Shown: positions 23,267-31,010, numbered from the stretch's first letter. The stretch is DNA of 36,429 nt from JBLNBQ01 sp050260095 (GCA_050260095.1 JBLNBQ010000052.1:1-36429), one strand, 5' to 3'. Made by a program: numbers and translations. Notes: generated by a model not told the origin, from the sequence alone.

Positions 23267-24664
23267 GTGAGCGAGATGGGGGAGGGCCGTCCCCGGGCGC
23301 GGCTACGGCTGGTGCGCCTCGCCTGGCTTTTGGCCGCTTTGGGAGTGGCGATTCTTGCCGAAGGTGGCAGTGCTTGGGCTGCCGCCTCGGTTCATCTTGC
23401 CCAGGATGGTTCCCGGGCCTGCCAGACCTGCCACCGGACGGGCAGCGGCGGGGGGGTCGCCACGGTTCCCTCCGGCAACCAGCTTTGCTATGACTGCCAC
23501 CTCAACTCCCTCGGTTCCAGCTTCGCCCGGGTCCCCTTCGAGCAGGGGGCGCACGGCCCGCTGTGGACGCAGCGCAACAGCCGGACCCCCTTCGCCCGGA
23601 AAGGGCGCAGCGCGGCGGAGCGCGGCCTCTGCGTGAACTGCCACGATCCCCATGGGGGCGGCGAGACGCGTTCCCTGCTCCGGCTCGGCTCCCGGCAAGA
23701 CAGCACGGCGATGTGCGTGGCATGTCACGTGGACGCGCAGGCGTACGGCGCCTATTCCGGCCCCAAAGTGTACGCGGCCTCGCCGCACGGCAATTCGCTG
23801 ACGGGAGTCGCCCGGCCGGGAACCGGTTTCGCCACCGGCGAATGTCTCAACTGCCATGATCCCCACGGGAAAGGATACGCCAAGCTGCTGGTAGAGCCCA
23901 GGGGCAACGAGTTATGCCTGCGTTGTCACGAGGCCCCTTCGACTGGAGTCACGTCGGCGGGCCTCTGGCCGGGCAAAGTCGCCTTCCAGGCCGCCGGGGG
24001 GGTGCACGCCAATCCGCCCGTGGTGCCGAAGACGGGCGTGCGGCGCACCTATCCGGGCCGCGATGCGCTGCCGGGAAGCTGCGTCAACTGTCATAACCCC
24101 CACGGGTCGATGGATGCGCGTACCGGGCAGTTGACTGCCGGCATGACCAACGCCGCCGGATCCTCCCTGTGCTACCAGTGTCACCCCGACTTGCGCTTCG
24201 CCTTTACCAGTCTCTCCCGGCACGGGGTCGATGACCCCGCTTCGGGCCTCACCTGTTTGAGCTGCCACAATCCACACTTGGTGAGCCGGTTGGATCAACC
24301 GGTGACCGATCCCAAGCAGCCGGGGGTGCGGATGTCCTTCCCGGCCACGGCGGCCACCACCCGGACCACCGCTTACAACGCCTTCTGTCTCCGTTGTCAC
24401 GACGGTTCGACCGCCCTGGCCGGGAACGTGGAGCTGCAACTGGCCAGCGCCAGCGCTCCGGGCGGCTTCTCCGGCGGCGGCCGCAACCTACACTACGCTC
24501 ACGTGACCGAACGGGGGCTGGGGTGCGCGAACTGTCATGCCTCGCATGGCAGCAGCAACCGGGCACTGCTGCGGACCTGGATCACAGTCATCGATCCTGC
24601 CTACGGATCGCGCCAGGCGTGCGGAACCAGCGGGCAACCGGGAGGGCTAATCTGCCATACTTGA
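23267..24664 (+). CDS. Secreted undecaheme c-type cytochrome
   Basis: Protein of 465 residues with a signal peptide (about 15-39, AWA-AAS). Eleven CXXCH sites occur at C52, C74, C122, C150, C193, C217, C272, C302, C330, C374 and C420, several as CxxCHDPHG or CxxCHNPH of the doubled-CXXCH type. The C-terminus adds C452 and C463-H464-T465, a CX10CH arrangement that could be a twelfth, unusual heme site. It is followed 16 bp later by the beta-barrel gene, so it may be the redox wire working with that barrel, as in porin-cytochrome complexes. The exact start (GTG 23267 or ATG 23276) is uncertain. Confidence 0.9.
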   Translation: MSEMGEGRPRARLRLVRLAWLLAALGVAILAEGGSAWAAASVHLAQDGSRACQTCHRTGSGGGVATVPSGNQLCYDCHLNSLGSSFARVPFEQGAHGPLWTQRNSRTPFARKGRSAAERGLCVNCHDPHGGGETRSLLRLGSRQDSTAMCVACHVDAQAYGAYSGPKVYAASPHGNSLTGVARPGTGFATGECLNCHDPHGKGYAKLLVEPRGNELCLRCHEAPSTGVTSAGLWPGKVAFQAAGGVHANPPVVPKTGVRRTYPGRDALPGSCVNCHNPHGSMDARTGQLTAGMTNAAGSSLCYQCHPDLRFAFTSLSRHGVDDPASGLTCLSCHNPHLVSRLDQPVTDPKQPGVRMSFPATAATTRTTAYNAFCLRCHDGSTALAGNVELQLASASAPGGFSGGGRNLHYAHVTERGLGCANCHASHGSSNRALLRTWITVIDPAYGSRQACGTSGQPGGLICHT

Positions 24665-24680
24665 GGGGGAGCGTCCGGCT

Positions 24681-26384
24681 GTGAGACGACTGACAATCGT
24701 GGCGGGAGTGGCCTGCCTGCTGCTGCTGCCGGCGCTTCCGACCGGGGCCGTCTCGGTGAACGGCGGGGTCGAAGTGGCCTACGAGTACTTCGACGCCGAC
24801 CAAGCGACCAGCGATGACGCGCAGGCCCGGTTGCGCCAGAGCTACATCTTGAACGCGACGGGAGATATCTGGGCGCCGCAAGTCGCGTCCTACCGCTCCG
24901 GTCTCCGCTACGACCTGCTCACCCAATCCTGGGAGAACCCGGGGGGGACGTTCGGTAGCGGGGTCAGCGCTTTCTCGCTCGAAACGCGCCTCTTCCCGGT
25001 GAGCCCGCTCAGCCTGGCAGTGGGAGCCACCCTCAACCGGGGCAGCAGCGAGAACACCAACCTCGCCGACCGGAGCTGGCTCACCGAGGCCGGGGCCTAC
25101 GGGCGCTTCTGGCTCAACGCTTCCGGCCTGCCTTCCGTGGCGCTGCAGGTGGCGCGCAACAACGCCGAGGCGCGCCGGGTCCAGTCGGCGGTCGAAGAGG
25201 TTACCTCCGATACGACCGACGACTCGGTTTCGCTTTCCACAACTCTTCGGGGCAAGACTACCCAGACCTCGCTCTCCTTGCAGGCCGCGCGGACCGAGGA
25301 CAAGCTGCGCGGCGGGGAGACCGACTCCCGGGCCGCCAGCCTGCAGGTGAGTCTTCTCCCCAATCCGCAGCTCCAGGTCCGGGCCCAGGTGAACGCCTCC
25401 GGCGTCAACGCGTTCAAACCGGCGGAGACTAGGTCGGCCCAGAGCCAGAGCGGGTCGGTGCGGGCTCGCTACCAGTTGGCGCGCGATGAGAGCCTGCAAG
25501 TCTCGGTCAGCGGCGGGCGCTCCCTCGACGCGCAGAGCGCCGGCGAGCACCAAGACACCTCGGCGCAGGCCAACGTCCAGTACATGCGCCCGGTCTCCTC
25601 GCGCTTCAGAGGAGTGTTGTCGGCCGACTACGGGCAGAGCAACGGGGGCACGCCCGCTGGAGGCGAAGGCGTCCTGCGCAGCCGGACGGCCTTGCGCGGC
25701 GAACTCTCGTCGATGGTTCCCGGGCGGCTGCAGTGGACCGGCGCGGTGACGGTGGACAGCAACAACGAAGGCGACTCCAGCAGGCCGGGCGCGGCCCTCG
25801 AGAACCGGGTGGACTACCAGTGGACGCCCCGCTTCTCGCTGGGGGCAGGCGCGACGCTCTACCGGGCGGACCCGGTGGGCAAGTCGCGCGACGAGGCCGC
25901 CCGCACCGGGCTTCAGGGCAGCCTCCGCTGGATCGGCCAGCACACCGGTCGCCTCACGGTGGGGATAAGCACCACGGCCCGGGAGTACGTCGACCAAAAC
26001 ACCGGCCGCGACACGGGGGTGAGCGTCTCCGCGGGCGTGACGCCGCGCGGCGACCTCGACCTCTCGGCCGATCTGCAGTACAATCGTTCGGAGCTTCCGC
26101 CTTCGTCCGACCCGCTGCAGGCGACCTGGCAGCAGGCGATGGCGGTGACCGCCGGAGTGCAGTACCGGCCGCGCTTCGACTGGACTCTCACCGCCAACCT
26201 GTCGCACCAGCAGTCGGAGAACGACTTTGGCCCCAGGCACCAGACGATCGCCCTGCTGCGCGGCGACTATCTCTTCTTCGCGCTCCGGTTCACCGGCACC
26301 GTGCGCGTCACTGACGTCCAGGAGACCGGGACCGACCCCAGGCGGGCGTTCGAAATGACCTTCTCAGTCAGGCGCGACTTTTAG
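24681..26384 (+). CDS. Predicted outer-membrane-type beta-barrel protein
   Basis: Protein of 567 residues with a signal peptide (about 1-23). The remainder has no hydrophobic helix but many short segments of alternating polar and hydrophobic residues (for example GLRYDLL, ASLQVSLL, RLTVGISTTA, AMAVTAGVQYR, LRFTGTVRVTD), with Ser/Gln/Arg-rich turns. It ends in the aromatic residue Phe (FSVRRDF), the usual last residue of outer-membrane barrels. There is no cysteine in the mature part, so it is unlike MtrB, which has an N-terminal CXXC. The position between an 11-heme cytochrome and an NHL protein suggests a pore component of an electron conduit. The exact family is not recognised; the barrel call is from pattern only. 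Confidence 0.72.
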   Translation: MRRLTIVAGVACLLLLPALPTGAVSVNGGVEVAYEYFDADQATSDDAQARLRQSYILNATGDIWAPQVASYRSGLRYDLLTQSWENPGGTFGSGVSAFSLETRLFPVSPLSLAVGATLNRGSSENTNLADRSWLTEAGAYGRFWLNASGLPSVALQVARNNAEARRVQSAVEEVTSDTTDDSVSLSTTLRGKTTQTSLSLQAARTEDKLRGGETDSRAASLQVSLLPNPQLQVRAQVNASGVNAFKPAETRSAQSQSGSVRARYQLARDESLQVSVSGGRSLDAQSAGEHQDTSAQANVQYMRPVSSRFRGVLSADYGQSNGGTPAGGEGVLRSRTALRGELSSMVPGRLQWTGAVTVDSNNEGDSSRPGAALENRVDYQWTPRFSLGAGATLYRADPVGKSRDEAARTGLQGSLRWIGQHTGRLTVGISTTAREYVDQNTGRDTGVSVSAGVTPRGDLDLSADLQYNRSELPPSSDPLQATWQQAMAVTAGVQYRPRFDWTLTANLSHQQSENDFGPRHQTIALLRGDYLFFALRFTGTVRVTDVQETGTDPRRAFEMTFSVRRDF

Positions 26385-26404
26385 TTCTGGTAGGAGGAAC
26401 GCAT

Positions 26405-27391
26405 ATGGTTGGCCGCCGCAGTCCCCTGAAGATCGTGACGATGGTCCTGGCTGTTGCATTGGCGACGGGCTTTGGGGGGGCAGCCGGCGCGGCGGATAAG
26501 ACACCCCAGCATCTCTTGAGTCTTTACGGCAAGCCGGAGGAGACGTCGTTTTGGGCTAAGGTCGTGCGGGCGGTGCTCGGACGGGATAACCGGGTGAGCC
26601 TGCGAGTGCCGCACGGGCTCGCCGTGGCGGCCAACGGCGATCTTTACGTCACCGACAGCCAGGCCCGCCGGGTGATGGTCTTCGACCGGACCGGCAAGTA
26701 CCTGCGCGCGTTCGGCGACGCCGGTGAGATGCAACTGCGCACGCCGACGGGCGTGGCGGTGGCCGGCGGCCGGGTGTACGTCAGCGATACGAGCTGGTCG
26801 CAGGTCATCGTCTTCACGGAGGGCGGCAAGTTCTTGCAGCGCATCGGCCTGCACGGCTCCGGCGAGGGCCAATTCGACCGGCCCAGCGGGTTGGCGATCG
26901 ACGCCGCCCGGAACCGGCTCTATGTGGTCGACACAGGCAACCACCGGGTCGAACTCTTCACCCTCGAGGGCGCCTACGTCTCGACGCTCGGGGGGAGGGG
27001 CGCGGGCGACGGCCAGTTCAACTACCCGACCAAAGCGACGGTGGGCCCCGACGGGAAGCTGTATGTGGTCGACACGTTGAACTTCCGCATCCAGGTCTTC
27101 TCCGCCGACGGCCAGTTCCTCTTCAAGTTCGGACAGGTGGGTGACGCCATCGGCGACCTGGCGCGCCCCAAAGGTATCGCTGTTGATCGGAGCGGCCGCA
27201 TCTACGTCGCCGACGCGATGTTCCACGTGGTCGAGGTCTACGATGCACAGGGCCAGGTGCTCTTCTATTTCGGCGAGCCCGGGAGCGAGGAGGGCCACTT
27301 CAAGTTGCCGAGCGAAGTGGTCATCGACAGCCAGGGACGGATCGTAGTTGCCGACTCCGGGAACGCACGGGTGCAACTCTTCGGCTATTGA
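26405..27391 (+). CDS. Secreted NHL-repeat beta-propeller protein
   Basis: Protein of 328 residues with a signal peptide (about 1-30, GAAGAAD). Six NHL-type repeats run from about residue 60 to the end. Each has the form P-x-G-[LIV]-A-[VI] ... G-x-[LI]-Y-V-x-D-[ST] ... R-[VI]-x-V-[FY], for example VPHGLAVAANGDLYVTDS and RPKGIAVDRSGRIYVADA, giving a six-bladed propeller. No enzyme residues or heme sites are seen. The ATG follows TAGGAGGA by about 7 bp, 20 bp after the barrel gene. NHL proteins accompany multiheme cytochromes in several metal-reducing bacteria and may be scaffolds outside the cell membrane. Confidence 0.88.
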   Translation: MVGRRSPLKIVTMVLAVALATGFGGAAGAADKTPQHLLSLYGKPEETSFWAKVVRAVLGRDNRVSLRVPHGLAVAANGDLYVTDSQARRVMVFDRTGKYLRAFGDAGEMQLRTPTGVAVAGGRVYVSDTSWSQVIVFTEGGKFLQRIGLHGSGEGQFDRPSGLAIDAARNRLYVVDTGNHRVELFTLEGAYVSTLGGRGAGDGQFNYPTKATVGPDGKLYVVDTLNFRIQVFSADGQFLFKFGQVGDAIGDLARPKGIAVDRSGRIYVADAMFHVVEVYDAQGQVLFYFGEPGSEEGHFKLPSEVVIDSQGRIVVADSGNARVQLFGY

Positions 27392-27410
27392 GCCGCGGGA
27401 GGTGGCGAAA

Positions 27411-28181
27411 GTGTCCAGCAGGGGAAGAGAGACGCCGGCCGGCCGGCTGGCGGTGGTCGCAGCCTGCCTGGGGGTGGCGCTGCTAGCGTGGACGGCGCCG
27501 GGTCGGGCCCAGATCGCCGGCAGCCCGCACGACTTTCGGAACAGCAAGTACAAGGTGCTCTCCGACCTCACCGGCGACGAACTCTGCAAGGCCTGCCATG
27601 TGCCGCATCGCTCGAGCCTGCCGAACCGGCTCGGCCAGGCTCACCTGATGCGGGATTTCGGGCAGAACCAGAGCAGCGGCCACATCACCATGACCGAGTC
27701 GCTGCTCTGCATGAGCTGCCACGACGGGACGATCGCACCCTTCGGCCCCACCGGCGAGATTTCCGAGATCAAGAGCGACCGGTGGGTCAGCCCCGAGAAG
27801 GTCGAGGGAGACAAGCACTTCTGGAACGACCCGGTGCCCGAGTACGATCCGGCCAGGTGGAGCGCAAGCGGGGGCTGGGATCCGAATGCCAACCAGAAGA
27901 CGGTCGATGGTTTCAAGGCGGCCATGCGCGTCGGGGGTGACGGGAAGTGGGTCGCTCAGTGGCCGCTGGGGAGCGGCCCGGTGTTGCCCCTCTTCACGTC
28001 GGGCGACAATCGCCCCCGCTTGACCTGCCTGACCTGCCATGACCCGCACGGAGAGGCGCAGGATCTGCTTCCGACCGGCCAGCCCAGGGTCGAGGGCGGC
28101 CCGACCCAAATCTACTTCCTGCGCGCTCAGCCCTACGGCGATCTCTGCGTGACCTGTCATTCGACGTACTTTCCGCAGTGA
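27411..28181 (+). CDS. Secreted tetraheme c-type cytochrome (second of three similar)
   Basis: Protein of 256 residues with a signal peptide (about 8-33). Hemes are at C59, C100, C206 and C246. The PHDF motif (39-42), CKACHVPHR at heme 1, CMSCHDGTI at heme 2 and CLTCHDPHG at heme 3 match the first and third tetraheme proteins. A longer insert between hemes 2 and 3 (about 110-200) is rich in Trp and charged residues. The GTG at 27411 has CGGGAGG 8 bp upstream. The frame is open 63 bp further back but that overlaps the NHL gene. It is separated from the NHL stop by 19 bp. Confidence 0.9.
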   Translation: MSSRGRETPAGRLAVVAACLGVALLAWTAPGRAQIAGSPHDFRNSKYKVLSDLTGDELCKACHVPHRSSLPNRLGQAHLMRDFGQNQSSGHITMTESLLCMSCHDGTIAPFGPTGEISEIKSDRWVSPEKVEGDKHFWNDPVPEYDPARWSASGGWDPNANQKTVDGFKAAMRVGGDGKWVAQWPLGSGPVLPLFTSGDNRPRLTCLTCHDPHGEAQDLLPTGQPRVEGGPTQIYFLRAQPYGDLCVTCHSTYFPQ

Positions 28182-28200
28182 CGAGGGGAGGATACCGGTT

Positions 28201-28839
28201 TTGTCGCACATGACCTCGCAGCTCAGGCGCGGGTGGCCGCTGGCCGCCTGGGCGCTCTTGGCCGCCGCCTTGATGGCGGGGCCGGCCCTGGCCCGCACCG
28301 AAGGCACCCCACACGATTTTCGCAGCCCCCAGGCGGGCGGCACCAACACAGCCTTTCCCAACTTGGGGAAGATCGCCGGCAACAACCCCTGCAAGGTGTG
28401 CCACGTGACCTTCGGGATGGGCGGCCAGAACAAGTACATGTGGAGCGACGACTACGGCTGGGAGCCGACCAAGGAGGTCACCCTGCCGCAGTCGGTCTTC
28501 TGCGCCGGTTGCCACGACGGGGAGATCGTGACCCACACCGGCGTCGACCGCATCCCGGACGCCGGCATGATGGTGAAGAACCACTTCCACCCGCTCGAAT
28601 CGGCGTACCCGGTGAACGGCGAGAAAGGGTTCAACCGCCCGGTCCAGGACAAGCAGGGCCGCTGGTCGATCCCCACGAAGTGGAACACCCCGCTGCCGCT
28701 CTTCACCACGGAAGACGACGAGGAGACGCCTCGGATCACCTGCCTGACCTGCCACAACCCGCATGAGTTCGGCAGCGAGAAGCTCTTCCTGCGGGTGCCG
28801 AGCAAGGCGGAACTCTGCGCCTCGTGCCACGGCAAGTGA
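28201..28839 (+). CDS. Secreted tetraheme c-type cytochrome (third of three similar)
   Basis: Protein of 212 residues with a signal peptide (about 9-32, ending ALA-RTE). Hemes are at C64, C101, C181 and C206. PHDF (37-40), a CHDGEI block at heme 2, and the PLPLFTT...RITCLTCHNPH segment before heme 3 mirror the second tetraheme protein (VLPLFTS...RLTCLTCHDPH), so these two neighbours are a likely recent duplicate pair. The TTG at 28201 has GGGAGGA 8 bp upstream; an ATG at 28210 is an alternative. It is the last gene of the cluster. The next promoter starts 13 bp after its stop, with no clear terminator between. Confidence 0.9.
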   Translation: MSHMTSQLRRGWPLAAWALLAAALMAGPALARTEGTPHDFRSPQAGGTNTAFPNLGKIAGNNPCKVCHVTFGMGGQNKYMWSDDYGWEPTKEVTLPQSVFCAGCHDGEIVTHTGVDRIPDAGMMVKNHFHPLESAYPVNGEKGFNRPVQDKQGRWSIPTKWNTPLPLFTTEDDEETPRITCLTCHNPHEFGSEKLFLRVPSKAELCASCHGK

Positions 28840-28851
28840 CATTCTTCGGCA

Positions 28852-28881
28852 TTGACAGCGCCGGGAATGCTGTGCTAGATT
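28852..28881 (+). promoter_or_regulatory. Promoter of tandem T-box/aminotransferase unit
   Basis: TTGACA (28852-28857), an 18-bp spacer and TAGATT (28876-28881), with TG one base before the -10 (extended -10). Transcription would start near 28888, at the beginning of the first T-box leader. Confidence 0.78.
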
Positions 28882-28887
28882 GGGAGT

Positions 28888-29157
28888 AATCGATGCTCTC
28901 CGCGATGACGGGGCCCACCGAGGAAGGGACGTCAAGAGAGCCGCTGGCTGGTGCGAAGCGGCCGTGCCCCACCGGAAGCCACCCCTGAGCCGTTCCTGAA
29001 AGCCACCTGCCGGTGGCCCGGAAGGAACCGGAGCCGCTCTCCGTTATCAAGGTCCGGGTCAGCGACCCGGTGAGGTCCGTGCCGTGAGGCCCGGGCGAAT
29101 AAGGGTGGTAACACGCAGCCCTCGCGTCCCTTGGATGACGCGAGGGCTTTCTGTTTT
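28888..29157 (+). promoter_or_regulatory. T-box leader 1, alanine (GCC) specifier
   Basis: tRNA-sensing leader. Stem I has GATGA near its base and the apical motifs AGAGAG and GGTGCGAA. The T-box proper is AGGGTGGTAACACG (29102-29115). The terminator pairs CCCTCGCGTC (29119-29128) with GACGCGAGGG (29137-29146), followed by CTTTCTGTTTT. Aligning the right strand of the specifier loop with the other two leaders (XXX, then A, then a C-rich helix, then GAGC) gives GCC at 28978-28980, an Ala codon. The TGGT bulge fits an A discriminator, as in tRNA-Ala. Together with leader 2 it controls the aminotransferase. Confidence 0.88.
29119..29157 (+). terminator. T-box 1 attenuator terminator
   Basis: Ten-base-pair perfect stem (29119-29128 with 29137-29146), loop CCTTGGAT, then a T-rich tail. 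It should form when alanyl-tRNA is charged and stop transcription before leader 2. Confidence 0.85.
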
Positions 29158-29160
29158 CCG

Positions 29161-29428
29161 GCGATGACGGGACCAACCCGGGTGACCGGCGGCCAAGCGA
29201 GGGGGGATGGTGGAAGCCCCTCCGCCGGCCCGGGAAGCCATCCCTGAGCCGCAGGCGAGGCGTCTTATGATGCCGGAACCTGCCGCTTGGGCCCCGATAA
29301 CGGCCTGCCCGGGCAGAACCCGGGAGTGAGGGGCTGGGCTTAAGGCCCGGCAACCGGAGTGGTACCGCGGGCTTGAGGCCCGTCTCCGGAAGGTCAAACT
29401 GGCCTTCCGGAGACGGGCATTTCTTTTT
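29161..29428 (+). promoter_or_regulatory. T-box leader 2 (tandem), alanine (GCC) specifier
   Basis: Begins 4 nt after the U-tract of leader 1 and has no promoter of its own. It repeats the base motif GATGACGGG, an apical GGATGGTGGAA, the specifier GCC at 29237-29239 (GGGAA-GCC-A-TCCC-TGAGC) and a T-box GGAGTGGTACCGCGGG (29356-29371). The antiterminator competes with a 16-bp terminator. With leader 1 it forms a tandem, so RNA polymerase must pass two alanine checkpoints, which would sharpen the response. The TGGT bulge again fits A73 of tRNA-Ala. Confidence 0.87.
29378..29428 (+). terminator. T-box 2 attenuator terminator
   Basis: Sixteen-base-pair perfect stem (29378-29393 with 29403-29418) and a T-rich tail ATTTCTTTTT (29419-29428), directly before the aminotransferase ribosome binding site GGAGG (29429-29433). 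Confidence 0.9.
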
Positions 29429-29441
29429 GGAGGTGCGTCAG

Positions 29442-30662
29442 GTGAACAGAGTGGCGTTTGCGGCGGAGGAATTGCTCTCGCAGCGGGCCCGGGGGCTTAA
29501 AGGTTCCGACATCCGGGACGCGTTCAAGCTCACCGAGCGGAGCGGCATGATCTCTCTGGCCGGCGGCTTCCCCGAGGAGGGGCGCTTTCCCCTGGCGGAA
29601 CTCTCGGGGCTGATCGAGCGGCTGATGGCTACAGAGGGGGGGCGCATCTTCCAGTACGGTCCCACCGAGGGCCTCGGCAGCCTGCGGGAGCGGGTCGCAG
29701 CCGACATGGCGGCCTTGGGGCTCGGTTGCGGCGTGGAGAACATCCTGCTCACCAGCGGGTCCCAGCAGGCGCTGGACCTCGTCGGGCGGTGCTTCCTCGA
29801 CCCCGGCGACGTGGTGCTGGCCGAGGCGCCAGGCTACGTGGGGGGCCTCTCGGCGTTCGCCGCCTACCAGGCGCGCCTCGTGCCGGTCCGGGTCGACCAC
29901 GACGGTCTCGACCCCGACGATCTGGCGGAGACCCTCCGGCGGCTCTCCGGCGAAGGGGCCCGGGTGAAGCTGCTCTACGTGGTGCCGTCCTTTCAGAACC
30001 CGACCGGGACCTGCCTACCGGCGGAGCGGCGGGCCGCGGTGCTCCGCCTGGCCCAGGAGTACGGCTTCCTGGTCGTCGAAGACGACCCGTACCGGGCGAT
30101 TTACTTCGATGCCGCGCCGCCGGCGCCCCTGGCCGCCGGGGAGGGCGCCGATCACGTACTTTACCTGGGGTCTTACTCGAAAGTCTTCCTGCCTGGCCTG
30201 CGGCTCGGCTGGGTGGCCGGCCCTGCGCCGTTGGTCCAGCGGCTGGCCCTGGCGAAGCAGCCCGCCGATCTTTGCTCCAACATCTTCGGGCAGAAGCTCG
30301 TCGAGGCGTACCTTGCCGAGGGACGGCTCCCCGGACGGGTGGCGGGGCTGCGGGCCGAGTACCGGGCGAAGCGGGATGCCCTGGAAGCGGCGCTCCGCCG
30401 CGAGGCGCCGGCGGATGTCACCTGGAACCAGCCCCGCGGCGGGTTCTTCCTCTGGCTATCGCTGCCCGAGGGGGGCGACGGCCGGCGGTTGCTGCAAGAG
30501 GCGCTGGTCGAAGGCGTGGCGTTCGTCGCTGGCGAGGCGTTCCACGTAGACGGAGGCGGACAGCGGCAACTGCGACTGGCGTATTCGCAGGTTTCGCTGG
30601 ACCTCATTCCCACGGCGGCGCAGAGGCTGACCCGGGCGCTCCGGCGCCACCTGGGGCGGTGA
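29442..30662 (+). CDS. PLP-dependent class I/II aminotransferase (Ala T-box controlled)
   Basis: Fold-type I aminotransferase of 406 residues, resembling the LysN/2-aminoadipate and MocR-like aminotransferase group. It has ISLAGGFPEEGRFP near the start, QYGPTEGLGSLRE (71-83), N186 in SFQNPTG, D214 in VVEDDPY, the PLP lysine K247 in SYSKVFLPGLRLGW, and a C-terminal arginine in LRLAYS. The substrate cannot be read from sequence. Two upstream alanine-specific T-boxes make an alanine-forming transaminase (pyruvate plus an amino donor) the best guess; branched-chain or aminoadipate activity is possible. The GTG at 29442 has GGAGG 8 bp upstream, immediately after the leader. Confidence 0.88.
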   Translation: MNRVAFAAEELLSQRARGLKGSDIRDAFKLTERSGMISLAGGFPEEGRFPLAELSGLIERLMATEGGRIFQYGPTEGLGSLRERVAADMAALGLGCGVENILLTSGSQQALDLVGRCFLDPGDVVLAEAPGYVGGLSAFAAYQARLVPVRVDHDGLDPDDLAETLRRLSGEGARVKLLYVVPSFQNPTGTCLPAERRAAVLRLAQEYGFLVVEDDPYRAIYFDAAPPAPLAAGEGADHVLYLGSYSKVFLPGLRLGWVAGPAPLVQRLALAKQPADLCSNIFGQKLVEAYLAEGRLPGRVAGLRAEYRAKRDALEAALRREAPADVTWNQPRGGFFLWLSLPEGGDGRRLLQEALVEGVAFVAGEAFHVDGGGQRQLRLAYSQVSLDLIPTAAQRLTRALRRHLGR

Positions 30663-30680
30663 GGATGGTAGAAGTTCTTC

Positions 30681-30709
30681 TTGACAGGCCGGGGCCGCGC
30701 CGGTAAAAT
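30681..30709 (+). promoter_or_regulatory. Promoter of serine/leucine unit
   Basis: Consensus TTGACA (30681-30686), an optimal 17-bp spacer and TAAAAT (30704-30709). Transcription would start near 30716 at the T-box leader. Confidence 0.85.
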
Positions 30710-30715
30710 CGAAAG

Positions 30716-31010
30716 AAATATCCACCTGACCCGGATGGAAAAGGCGATGAAGGGGAAAGTAACCGGAGTGCCACGGCGCAGAGAGCCGGGGAAGCTGTGA
30801 ACCGGTCCAGGCCTTCCGGCGAACCTCCACCCCCGAGCTGGCGTTGGAAACGGCGGCTTAGCCGCCGGTAGAGCGCCCCGGTCGCGCCCCGTTATCGGCG
30901 CAGGTCATCGACCGTCGGAGGTCTCGGGCCGCAAGGCTCAGACGAAGCAGGGTGGTAACGCGAAGCAACCCTTCGCCCCTTCACGCAGGGGCCGGAGGGT
31001 GCCTTTTTTT
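30716..31010 (+). promoter_or_regulatory. T-box leader 3, serine (UCC) specifier
   Basis: Complete T-box. Stem I has GCGATGAAGGGGAAAGTA with the AGTA S-turn, GCAGAGAGCC and the apical GCTGTGAA. The specifier-loop right strand is GAACC-TCC-A-CCCCC-GAGC, giving UCC (30826-30828), a Ser codon, in the same register as GCC in the two Ala leaders. The T-box is GCAGGGTGGTAACGCG (30947-30962). Serine fits the serA operon below. One caveat: the TGGT bulge would pair with the usual G73 of tRNA-Ser only by a U-G wobble. A shift by one base would read CUC (Leu), relevant because leuA and leuC also lie downstream. Confidence 0.85.
30968..31010 (+). terminator. T-box 3 attenuator terminator
   Basis: ACCCTTCGCCCCT (30968-30980) pairs with AGGGGCCGGAGGGT (30987-31000), with one bulged C and one G-T pair, followed by GCC and seven T (31004-31010). 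Confidence 0.85.

Noticed and set aside
28840..28869. Imperfect CATTC/GAATG hairpin after the last cytochrome gene as a terminator
   Set aside because: It overlaps the -35 region of the next promoter, has an internal mismatch loop and no T-run.
28888..31010. Structured non-coding stretches considered as tRNA, rRNA or CRISPR
   Set aside because: The conserved T-box sequences, specifier loops and terminators explain them; no CCA-ended cloverleaf and no regularly spaced repeats were found.
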